A stretch of 46,422 nucleotides of DNA from Nostoc sp. NOS(2021) (GTDB lineage Bacteria > Cyanobacteriota > Cyanobacteriia > Cyanobacteriales > Nostocaceae): positions 1-46,422 of the forward strand of contig NZ_JABXKM010000021.1 of NCBI RefSeq assembly GCF_017115025.1. Direction: 5' to 3'. The position numbers and the translations under genes are program-made. The notes beneath the pieces are model-generated. The model was not told the DNA's origin and ran no database searches. It saw only the letters and a program-made list of their open reading frames with translations. Positions 18,486 through 28,000 of the stretch are shown in pieces. How positions within the stretch are numbered: position 1 is the first letter of the stretch; each line of letters starts with the position of its first letter.

Positions 18486-21400
18486 TCACAAACTCGCTAG
18501 TTTTGTCAACTCTATTCGCCAATCTTCATCATGTCGTAGGACAAGGATATGGTAACTAGTGTTGTACTTGAGATTGTCCCGTTCAATTTGGTCTTGCTGG
18601 CGTTTATCAGGGCTGTCATGAACTGAACCGTCGCAAAAAATAGCAATGCCATCTTCCTTATAAAGAAAGTCTGGCTTACAGTTCGTCTCTGGAATCAATT
18701 CTTGTGCAGCATCGGGTAGTTTATATCCGCGTTGATAAATTTCTTCTAAAACTACTCGCTCAAATTCGGAATTTGGATCTGTTTGTTGCAGCAGTTGTTG
18801 ATACTGTTCATCACGAGATATTCCTTCTATCTGCACTGTACTTTTTTCCAGTTCATCAAGTAAGGGTTTGATGAGATGGCGATTTATCAAAGCATGGTCG
18901 AACTGGTTGCGGTAAGAAAGCAAGCATTCATAGCAAGCTTGGACACAGCTATCTTTAGTTTCTTTGAAATGGCAAATATCTAAAGCTGCATCGGCTATTT
19001 TTTGGAAAGCATCAGGCTTTTCTAATAGTTGAGAAAGGACACCTACACCGCCTTCTGCCGCTTCCCAGAACAGCAAATATTTCCCGTCTCCCAGGCGTTC
19101 GGAGTCGAGTTCATCGGCTTCCAATTTATATACTGCTTGGATGGCAGTTTCCAAGACATATTGCAGAGTGGCAATAAAAGCTTCTCTTTCGTCTGTGGGT
19201 ACACCTAATGGTTCAACAACTAAGATATTGCAGGTGTTTTTCACCATTAAATTAACATCGGTGTGAATGCTATCTTTTGCTGAGTCGTTTTTGGCATCGC
19301 CCCAAATACCAGTTTTGATATCGAGTTTAAATCCTCGTTCCTCGCTTTTTTTCTTGTTCAGTCCGCGATTAATATGCCAGATGTCTGCCGTAGCGCCATA
19401 GGTTAAACGTAATAATTCTGTGCCATCGGCGGTTTGTACAGTTGCTGATTGGCGTTTTTGCTGGTCGTAACGGAAATGGGTGGTGATATTGTAACCGTAT
19501 TTAAGGCGTTCTTCTTCATCGCAGGTAATGCGTTCTCGTCTCCAGGCGATCGCAGTTTCCATTGATAATAAGCGAGTAAGCAAAGCCTTATTATTGTTAC
19601 TATCGGCAAGTTTTACGCCGCAGTTCTCACAGGTATCGCGGTTACTGGCTGCCCCTTCATGGAAATAACCACATTTAAAACAAACATTTGCCCGTTGATA
19701 GTCAGCACCACTAACAGGCATTTTGGTTTTAGCCACCATAAATTTACTACCCTCGTAGTAAATAACATTACCAGGGGCAAATTCTCTCAAAGCGACGCTG
19801 CGGAGACGGGAAATAAATTCGCCACTTTCTTCTGTGGGAATAAATGCCCGAACTGGTAAGCGAGGGAAGTTAAACCCAGGTAAAAATCCCTCGGCAGCAA
19901 AGTAACGATAAGGGTAAAATTCAAACTGATTATTACTCCTGCTTTGGACTTGTCCTACTAACAGGTCAATTTGTCGCAATGCTTCTTTTTCTTGGGCTTT
20001 AGCGATATCCCGTTCTTCTTGGGTCGCATAGCCTCTGGTATAACGACTTGTGCTGTCGCGGGCTTTGTCTAATTGTTCAACTGCATCTTTGTATAGTCTA
20101 CGCCAGCGATCGCCAGCTTGATCAAAAGCATTATGTGCATTTTCTAGGGTAAACTGTAACCAATTTTCCGAATACCAAGAGGTTTTGTTCAGATCGTTTT
20201 GGCAGAAAGTATCAGATAAAATCAGTTTTGTGGCTGCCAGACATTTGGCTAATTTTTCCTGACTCATGGTGATTCGCTGGCTTACATCTTCTTTTAGCGG
20301 ACAGTCTGGCGAATCTAACTCCAGAATTTGATTCATGGAATTTTCCAGGTATAAGCCAGTGTGTGCCAGCCAAATTGAATACACATGAGATTTAATTAAA
20401 TCCTGGTTAGCTAGTTCTAATTTGGGTGGGGCGACGACACCAGCAACCATTTGACTTTGACGTTTAAAGAAATATTGGTCGTGACCGCTACCAATGGAGG
20501 CATAAGTAATTACTAAAGCTTCCTGTCCACTTCTCCCGGCGCGACCACTGCGTTGGGCGTAGTTGGCTGGACTGGGGGGAACATTCCGCAGATGGACAAC
20601 GCTGAGGTCGGAAATGTCTATCCCCAATTCCATTGTCGGGGAACAAAATAAAGCTGCTAATTTCCCATGACGGAATGCGTCTTCTCGTTTCTGGCGGTTT
20701 TCGTTTTTGACCTGTCCGGTATGTTCTCGCCCTTCCAGTGCTTTAATTTGATGAGCGTTAGTTTGGTAAAAGTCTTGGAAAAATTGATTAACAGAAGTAT
20801 TTCTTTCGCTACCCTGCAAGCGACGGGAGGTTAAAGGGTCGGGGGGAATTTCACTTAATTTTGACGCTACCCAGACCATTGAATTAATTTTTAGTTGGAC
20901 TTCTTCTTCCTTCTTGTATAAGTAACCTGCATCTGCCAAAGCATTTACCAGAGCATTAATTAATTCGTTATAATCTGACTCTGGTAAAGGTTTTTGCAAC
21001 CAATTCCATGCCCGATGAGAACGCAGAAAGCGCCCGATTTCACCACGAAATGTCAGTCTAATTGTATTCCACCGTGATTGACCTTTTTTCTCAGTGGGGT
21101 TGAGGCTTGCCCAACTAGCTTCGTGTAAATATTCAAAAGTATCAATTGTCCAAGGGTCTTTTAATGCTTGGGATACTTCCTTTTTCAGTTGTTCTGTACC
21201 CTCTTGTTGTAAAATTTCCGCATCAATTACCAATTTTTTTCGCAGATGGTCAAGAAAGGTTTTAACAACAAAATATCTTTGTGACGGTGAGGCTTGCAGT
21301 AAAATTGGATGGCGGTATTTTTGCCAGAGTTGAGTATTTTCACAAGTTGCTAATAGTTCGGCGTATTCTATGGTTAATAGACCGCATTGTTCTAGATTGG

Positions 21401-23822
21401 GCTGAACAATTCGCCAACCGCGACGTAAATCTTCGTATAGCCGATATTCAATTAAATTGCTAAAAGCTTCTTCATTCTTGCGTTTACCAAAGCCAAATTC
21501 TGCGGGTTGAATTGCATAATCTTCTTGAGATAAACCCATTTGTCTGACAACTTCCGCCGCAAGTACTTTGTGAGTTAACTTATGATTTTCTTGAATAGCA
21601 CTATTCAAAGCTGCCCGCAAGAAACTGGTTTGGACAAAATCATTGAAATGTCCTGCCTGTAATGAAGCATCCTGACGGTTATCAGTAAAGCTGAGGATTT
21701 TTGCGGCTTTGGCTTTCTCGCCAGTGAAAACTTGTTTGAGGCGACTGACGGTAGAAAGGCAAAGTAGAGTAGTTGCGGTACTACGTCCTTCACTACTTAG
21801 ACGAGAGAGTTTGGTAAATTCGTTTTTCTTTTGGTCGTACAATACACCGCAGTGAAGACAGGTAAGAAAGGGTTTGGGAATAAACCAACAGGTAGTTCCC
21901 TGTAATACAGAGTTTATGATTTTACCGTTGGGTAGAACTTGCAGTTTTTGGGGAATAAAAGGTGCATATTTTTTTTCGGGGATACGTCCATGCTTTTTAG
22001 TTTCTTTAAACCATGAGTCTGGAAGTCTCTCTTCATCGTCTTTATCCCACAGTCCTGGTTCATCAAGGGTAAGGTAGCCTTCCTTGATATCTTCATTGTC
22101 AAGACTATCTAAGGCTGTGGGTAATTGGGGCAGTACAATATCTTTTTCAGAATCGTAGTGCATCACGTAATAGTCCTGTCCGCATTCTCGACAAAAGACG
22201 AGGGGATAAAGTAGGCGGTTTTCGGTGGTTGTATACTGGCCTTCCAGGGTGAGAAGTCGTTTATCTCGATTTTCAATGGTGGCGTAAACGCTACCGCCTT
22301 GGGAAATAAACTGATGCAAGCGGAATGCCAACCCCTTAGTTTTGCTTCCCCAAAGAAATATTTGTTTGAGGATATTTAAGCAAGTTTCTTCGTTGACTTG
22401 GGTTTCATTAGCGAGTTGTGTTGCACCTGTTTCTAGGGTGATGGGTGTACGGCGCACGAGATGACCTTCTTTTTCGTCTAAACCAAAGTTCATCTCTACC
22501 CAGTGGCTAAGGGGATGCTGTTTAAAAGCGTCTAAGGTTTGTTCGGACTTTGGGGGTAAATCTTGGATAATGCTTTCCCGCAATTTATCTGTGGTGGGTG
22601 CAGCACCTTGGATGGAACGTTCTAAAGTTTCATCAATGACGTTGCTGGGTTGAATTTCCACACCGAATAATTTACTAGCAACATCTGCCACTACCTGACG
22701 ACGTTGTTGGCGGGAACCTTGGGAGGACATGGTGGCGCTAGTGCCAATGCACAGAAGTTTTTGGCCGCAGCGTTGCCGAAGTTTGCGAATTAAGATGGCG
22801 ACATCTGCACCTTGCCGTCCTCTGTAAGTATGCAGTTCATCTAGTACGAGGAATTTTAAATCGGGGGATGCTACTAATTTATCTTCGTGAGTGCGCGAGA
22901 GCATTAACTCTAGCATCACGTAATTTGTGAGCAAGATTTGAGGCGGGTTGTTTTGAATTTCGGTTTTCTTCTCTAGTTTTTCTTGCCCAGTGTACTTTTC
23001 AACGCGAATGTGGGTGTTAGGTACGTGTTTGAGAAATTTTCTTAATTCTTCTTCCTGAGAATTAATTAGAGCATTCATGGGATAAACCAAAATAGCCCTA
23101 ACTCCTTTGATTTCAGGATGGTGTAGCAAATCATTAATGATAGGTACAACATAAGTTAGGCTTTTACCTGAACCCGTTCCTGTGGTGACAACGTAGGGTT
23201 CTTGACGTTGTGCTGTTTCAAAGGCTTGTTTTTGGTGGGAGTGGAAAGTAAAAGCTTCACCATTTTGTGAAAAGTAGCGTGTACAGTCTCGATGGAGAAC
23301 ACCTTGCTGTACTAATCTGGTGACAGATGCGCCAGGACGATATTTAGGGTTAAGTTGCACTAAAGGGTCAGTCCAGAGTTGACCTTTTTCTAACTCGTTA
23401 TCGACAAATTTTTTAACCTTTTCGTCGCGGATTTTGAGGAAGCTTTCAATATAGCGGCGGTAGTCGCCTATTACTTCGTTGCGGAAATTAAAAATATCAA
23501 GGAACTGAGAATTGGTGAGAGAGGATGAGCTATTCTTGGCTGGTAGTTGATGATTTGTTCGACCTAAGCGTTGGTCAATCCATTCTTGAAGTTGATGATT
23601 AAAAGTTTGAGTAATAGTAGAAAAATTGAAGATTTCTTCGATTTCTTCTAAATCCCAATTTTGAGGAATACTTGTGAATAGCAGAGTTAATTGTTCGGAT
23701 GTAATAGCTACTACTTCTGTACAATCTAGAAATGCTAACTTTTGACCTAATAAATTGCTAATAGGTAAAATTGCATTTTCAGGTTGCTGTAATAATTCTT
23801 GTAATTTGATATTAATTTTCAT
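18486..23822 (-). CDS. DEAD/DEAH-box helicase with DUF1998 and C-terminal Vsr-like nuclease (DrmA/B-like)
   Basis: 1778 aa. Helicase lobe 1: TTGTGSGKS (about 213-221), VLVYPMNALINSQ, LLTNYVMLELML, LVLDELHTYRGRQG and GTSATMSSQ. CxxC knuckles at about 543 and 654. Lobe 2: CSPTMELGIDI, then YAQRSGRAGRSGQ near 1090. A four-cysteine site (CFKCGYF...CENCG) is at about 1390. DUF1998 follows: FWEAAEGGVGVLSQLL near 1586 and CVQACYECLLSYRN near 1630. Residues 1690-1778 resemble Vsr/DUF559 nucleases: CKPDFLY, IAIFCDGSVHD and DQIERDNL. YprA/MrfA, DISARM DrmA/DrmB and Druantia DruE share parts of this build. With the methylase and SNF2 genes upstream, DISARM-like restriction is the best guess. No frameshift over 5.3 kb, so it is under selection. 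Confidence 0.85.
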   Translation of the reverse strand: MKINIKLQELLQQPENAILPISNLLGQKLAFLDCTEVVAITSEQLTLLFTSIPQNWDLEEIEEIFNFSTITQTFNHQLQEWIDQRLGRTNHQLPAKNSSSSLTNSQFLDIFNFRNEVIGDYRRYIESFLKIRDEKVKKFVDNELEKGQLWTDPLVQLNPKYRPGASVTRLVQQGVLHRDCTRYFSQNGEAFTFHSHQKQAFETAQRQEPYVVTTGTGSGKSLTYVVPIINDLLHHPEIKGVRAILVYPMNALINSQEEELRKFLKHVPNTHIRVEKYTGQEKLEKKTEIQNNPPQILLTNYVMLELMLSRTHEDKLVASPDLKFLVLDELHTYRGRQGADVAILIRKLRQRCGQKLLCIGTSATMSSQGSRQQRRQVVADVASKLFGVEIQPSNVIDETLERSIQGAAPTTDKLRESIIQDLPPKSEQTLDAFKQHPLSHWVEMNFGLDEKEGHLVRRTPITLETGATQLANETQVNEETCLNILKQIFLWGSKTKGLAFRLHQFISQGGSVYATIENRDKRLLTLEGQYTTTENRLLYPLVFCRECGQDYYVMHYDSEKDIVLPQLPTALDSLDNEDIKEGYLTLDEPGLWDKDDEERLPDSWFKETKKHGRIPEKKYAPFIPQKLQVLPNGKIINSVLQGTTCWFIPKPFLTCLHCGVLYDQKKNEFTKLSRLSSEGRSTATTLLCLSTVSRLKQVFTGEKAKAAKILSFTDNRQDASLQAGHFNDFVQTSFLRAALNSAIQENHKLTHKVLAAEVVRQMGLSQEDYAIQPAEFGFGKRKNEEAFSNLIEYRLYEDLRRGWRIVQPNLEQCGLLTIEYAELLATCENTQLWQKYRHPILLQASPSQRYFVVKTFLDHLRKKLVIDAEILQQEGTEQLKKEVSQALKDPWTIDTFEYLHEASWASLNPTEKKGQSRWNTIRLTFRGEIGRFLRSHRAWNWLQKPLPESDYNELINALVNALADAGYLYKKEEEVQLKINSMVWVASKLSEIPPDPLTSRRLQGSERNTSVNQFFQDFYQTNAHQIKALEGREHTGQVKNENRQKREDAFRHGKLAALFCSPTMELGIDISDLSVVHLRNVPPSPANYAQRSGRAGRSGQEALVITYASIGSGHDQYFFKRQSQMVAGVVAPPKLELANQDLIKSHVYSIWLAHTGLYLENSMNQILELDSPDCPLKEDVSQRITMSQEKLAKCLAATKLILSDTFCQNDLNKTSWYSENWLQFTLENAHNAFDQAGDRWRRLYKDAVEQLDKARDSTSRYTRGYATQEERDIAKAQEKEALRQIDLLVGQVQSRSNNQFEFYPYRYFAAEGFLPGFNFPRLPVRAFIPTEESGEFISRLRSVALREFAPGNVIYYEGSKFMVAKTKMPVSGADYQRANVCFKCGYFHEGAASNRDTCENCGVKLADSNNNKALLTRLLSMETAIAWRRERITCDEEERLKYGYNITTHFRYDQQKRQSATVQTADGTELLRLTYGATADIWHINRGLNKKKSEERGFKLDIKTGIWGDAKNDSAKDSIHTDVNLMVKNTCNILVVEPLGVPTDEREAFIATLQYVLETAIQAVYKLEADELDSERLGDGKYLLFWEAAEGGVGVLSQLLEKPDAFQKIADAALDICHFKETKDSCVQACYECLLSYRNQFDHALINRHLIKPLLDELEKSTVQIEGISRDEQYQQLLQQTDPNSEFERVVLEEIYQRGYKLPDAAQELIPETNCKPDFLYKEDGIAIFCDGSVHDSPDKRQQDQIERDNLKYNTSYHILVLRHDEDWRIELTKLASL

Positions 23823-23913
23823 AAAATTTAATTCTCAGTTTTAGTAGATAGGGTGCGTTAACGAACTATAGCGGTTTTCGTTTGGATGCAATACACTTTA
23901 ACCTCTCTCCAAA

Positions 23914-23936
23914 CCTCTCTCCTTTTAGGAGAGAGG
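23914..23936. repeat. CCTCTCTCC palindromic repeat
   Basis: CCTCTCTCC and GGAGAGAGG with a 5-base loop; half-copy of the left arm just upstream at 23902-23910. Common Nostoc spacer repeat; lies before the helicase gene. Confidence 0.7.
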
Positions 23937-23982
23937 CTTTGAATCTTACTCCCCAACGCTAGTAGGGAAGGGGCTGTTCTTG

Positions 23983-24165
23983 TTAGGTCTGTTCTAAAAC
24001 TTTTCTTACTTCCTCCATATCTAGTTCTAAACGTTCGGCAATTTGTTGAACAGTTAACCCTAGTTCCAGCAAAATTGGTATCATTTTTAATTTGGTTTCT
24101 AGTTTTCCTTCTTCTTTTGCTTCTTGATAAACTCTAGTTTCTTTAAGTATGTTTAAGTTCAGCAT
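23983..24165 (-). pseudogene. Duplicated C-terminal tail of the adjacent Rpn-type nuclease gene
   Basis: 60 codons. The start MLNLNILKETRVYQEAK is identical to an internal part of the gene at 24205-24996, and the DNA over about 60 bp (24110-24172 with 24346-24406) is nearly identical. The rest (LGLTVQQIAERLELDMEEV) is a diverged version of the same helical tail. No catalytic part, so it is a fragment. Confidence 0.7.
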
Positions 24166-24204
24166 GGTTTCTCTGTACTCCAGAGTAAATCATCTAATTT
24201 AAGA

Positions 24205-24996
24205 CTACTCTCCCAAAGCTTGTCTAATGGTGTCATCATCCAATTCTAATAACTCTGCTATCTCCTGAACACTGAGTCCCCTTTGCACCAGCTTTGGCAA
24301 AATTTTTAACTTAGCTTTTAACTCACCTTCTTCTTCACCTTCTGCTTTTGCTTCTTGATAAACTCTAGTTTCTTTAAGTATGTTTAAGTTCAACATGGTT
24401 TCTATCTCCTCGCGGCTTAAGTTAGGAAACTTGTAGACTACGATCGCCTCTATAAATTCTAAAACTTTTCTTTGGATGAGAGTGTCTGTCAATTCCTCCT
24501 TAGCCTTGCTAATTAGGGTTTTGGCGAATTCTCCGGCTTTGTTTTCACTCTCTACAACTAAGAGTGCAATTCCTATTCCCAGAGAATCATCTGGTGCGTT
24601 GTCAAGTTCATCTAGGTAAAAGCGACGTAGATGAGGTTCTAGCAAGGAACGATAACGTGGGGGATAGCTACGTTCATTGCTGCGTTTGTCATAAATAACT
24701 ATTGTAAACCAGTCAGGGTTAGGTGGCTGATATTGGGTGAAGTAAAGGAAAATACTTGTAAACAGTCGGTCATAAAATTGTTTATCTCTGTAAAACTGAA
24801 CCTCTACAAAGTATAGTGGTTCATTAGTTAATTCTTCAAGGGGAGAAAAGACACCATCTAATCGGAAGCTTGTTTGTTTAATTTCTGGTGCGGTAAACTC
24901 GTAAATATTGGTGTTAGTATCTGGCTTACCAATAATTTCAAAGAAAATGTTGGGAAATTATTTAAATATTTCGTAGAAAATTGCATCTGTTTTCAT
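24205..24996 (-). pseudogene. Rpn-type PD-(D/E)XK nuclease/putative transposase gene with a nonsense codon
   Basis: From ATG at 24996 the frame reads MKTDAIFYEIFK, then TAA (24958-24960), then continues without another break to 24205: FPNIFFEIIGKPDT, FRLDGVFSP, YFVEVQFYRDKQFYDRLF. Restoring the stop gives about 263 aa of the Rpn family, with the PD-(D/E)XK residues D (RLDG) and E-x-Q (EVQ). The C-terminus has the usual helical VQEIAELLELDDD tail. Without initiation after the stop, only a 146-codon piece lacking the active site could be made (TTG at 24645). It sits between the methyltransferase and helicase genes of the defence operon, 17 bp after the former. Confidence 0.75.
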
Positions 24997-25013
24997 AAAT
25001 TACGAATTACGAA

Positions 25014-28000
25014 TTATTCAAACATTCTATCCCATGCTTCCAGCACTAATCTTTGGGTGCGGTATTCACCAAATTGTCTAATTTCATTGTTCTTCAAAAC
25101 GCGGAATGTTTCGCTGGGAAAGTCTTTGCCGTAGATATCAGCAGGGTCTAGGATATATCGCAGTTCATCACGGGTAAGTCCGTAGAGTTTGGCGTAATAT
25201 GCGTCTAATTCTGCTCTTAATAATGCGCGTCTGTTGGGATTCCAGATGAATGGTTCGCCGTCGTATCCCATATCTTTGGCGAAGGGTTGCATATCCCAGG
25301 CGGTGTAGACTAATTCGAGTACGCGATCGCTAATAAATTTGATATCTTCTGGGGTGTATAATTCTGGGGGAAGAACGGGAAGTTGTTTGACGATGAAAAG
25401 TGCTAAATCAGTTCCTCCTATCTTTTGTCTGGCGACAAAATCAAAAATTATTGAATTTAAATTTGCTCCTAAACAAGCAATCAGCTTAGGATTTGAAGGA
25501 TTAGAAAATATTAATGGAGCTTTTCCCGATACTGCACATTTTGGTATAAACGTAGAAATAAAAGAACGTTCATCAGTTGACCTACAAATACTTCTAAAAC
25601 CCAAAAGCCAATCTTTATTCCACTTTTCAGCTAAACGATTTTCCACCTCAACCCGACTCACCCAATAACGCGGTTGAACAGCAAAATGTGGATTTTGCTT
25701 TACTTCTTTTAATGGCTTTGGCAATATTCCTACATTAAGCTGTGCTTGTGTTGCATCTTCATAAGTTGAGTAACGGTGGTCAAACTGATGAAACATCTTT
25801 GCTTCATACAGTGGAACTAAACCATCACCCGCCTCATTTTTAAATAAACCGCTATCATTCGCCATGTGAAACATAGCCATAAACGAAATTCCCCAAGGGT
25901 TCCTACCTGTGTTCTCATTCTTCAAAACAGGAAAACGCTGATAAATTTTCTTGGTTAATTCTGCATCAGCACCAGTGCGAAAAACTGGACAAGTAAGTGT
26001 GTTAGGATTTAGTAAAAGAAATTCATATTTAGCAAGATTGAATTGTCTTTTTGGATCATTTGCTTCGGAAAAAGTATAAGCAAGCCAAGAAAAAGTCATT
26101 TCATTAAAATTGGTTTGCGAACCTCCAATGATAACAATACAGAAAGTAACGACGTGTTCAATTTCAGCAAAAATAAACCTCTCATTTTTAAATCCGGTTA
26201 TACTTTTAAGACTTGACGACTCCACTAAATCACGGAAAAATTCTGATGTAGTTGAATCAGTTGCAATTCCAGTAGGAAGAATAACCCCAACTCTCCCGTT
26301 AGGTGAAATCAATTTTCTCGTAGTTTCAGCAAATACAGCATAAGTATTGATATCTCCCACCGCAGTCAGCAGAAATCTATTCGACTCACGGATAAACTTA
26401 CTCTGCGCTTCAGCATCATGTTTTGCCTCTTCAAAAGCTTGTGCTAACTCAGGATTTTTCTTAGGTAATTCCTTAATCAACTTCTCCCGTGCTGCCTTAT
26501 TTATAGCATTAGCTATTTCCGCGCTTTGAGAAGCAAAAAATTCTTTTTCTTGTAACTTAATCCGTTCCCAAGGTGGATTACTCAATACACAATCAAACCC
26601 ACCTTGTCCAAATACTTCAGGAAACTCTAAACACCAGTGAAAGAAGTATTTTTCTTCTGCTAATTTATTCGCTGTATCTACAATCTTGTTTAATTCATAA
26701 TTCCTAACTCGTAATTCACAATTATCATCTGATTTGCGAATTTTTTCTACTTTTTCACGCTTTAAACGGTTTAATGCTTCAGTTGTAGGTAGTAACTGCA
26801 AATGATGCTCAGTTAGTGGCAGAAAAAATGCTGCCGTCCATAAGTTGCAAGCAGAATATTTCAACCACCAACTAGATTCTTGCAGATTATCTTTATATTG
26901 CTTTTGCTTATATTTAACTTGTTGTGGTGTGGTTTCAGGAATTACCCCCAACTGTCGCCACATTTCCGCATAATCTACGCTATCAATTTCTAACTTTTCA
27001 TCAATTGATAATTGTGCTTTGTTCTCCCGTTCTTTTTTATTCCGTTTCTTAAGATGTGTAGATAGTTTTTTATCATCACCTGTTACTGGCTTAAACGCTT
27101 CATCAGGGATTCCTTCATCTAAACAACTCAAATCCATCACTCCCACAAGGGAATTACCACACTTAATCCTATGATCTAAAAAGTTAAGAGGGAAGCCGCG
27201 ACAAAAGCCTTCAATCCATAATGCTACTTTGCATAAATCAATAGCTAAAGGATTTAAATCCACCCCATAAATGCAATTTTGAATAACATCTCGAATCGCT
27301 AACTTTAAAGGCTCACTACCTGGTTCAGCTTCCCCAGTCCGAACTTTAGCTAGTTCCTTCCCTACTCGACGTGCTGCGGCTAAGAGAAAATGACCGTAAC
27401 CACAGGCAGGGTCTAAAATTTTGAGGCTAAGTAGTTCTAATTCGTAATTCGTAGTTCGTAATGACGCTCGCGGACTCGCTACCGCTGCGCTAACGTAATT
27501 ATTAGAGTTGGAATTGTGATTTTTTTGTTCGGCTTTGCGAAGTTTTTCATCAATTACAGGTTCTAAAGCTGTTTTTATTACTTGTCCCACTAGCTGCGGT
27601 GGTGTATAGTAAGAGCCAGTAGTTTTCCTCTCACTACCAAATACTAATTTGAATTCGTGATTTTTAGGAGTGACTTGTGGATGAAAGTCAAGCAGACTTT
27701 CGTATACGCTCCCCAATTCTTCGATGTCCAAAGCAGCATAATTTACCCGCCGCAATTGCCCCTTTTCTTGATATAACGATAACTCCCGAATCGCTACCAG
27801 TAAATCATGATTATCAATCGCACAATCATCTAAATCTGGCAGAGTTCTGGAACCAAATAAATCACCATTTAGTGGTGATAATCCTAAATATTGTCCCCGC
27901 CAGTTTTCATCAAACAACAGGAATGTCACCCGCAAACCCTGCCACAAATCTTGAAAGCCTTCCCGCCGCCAACGTGGACGCTCGGCTAACTCTCGCAGTC

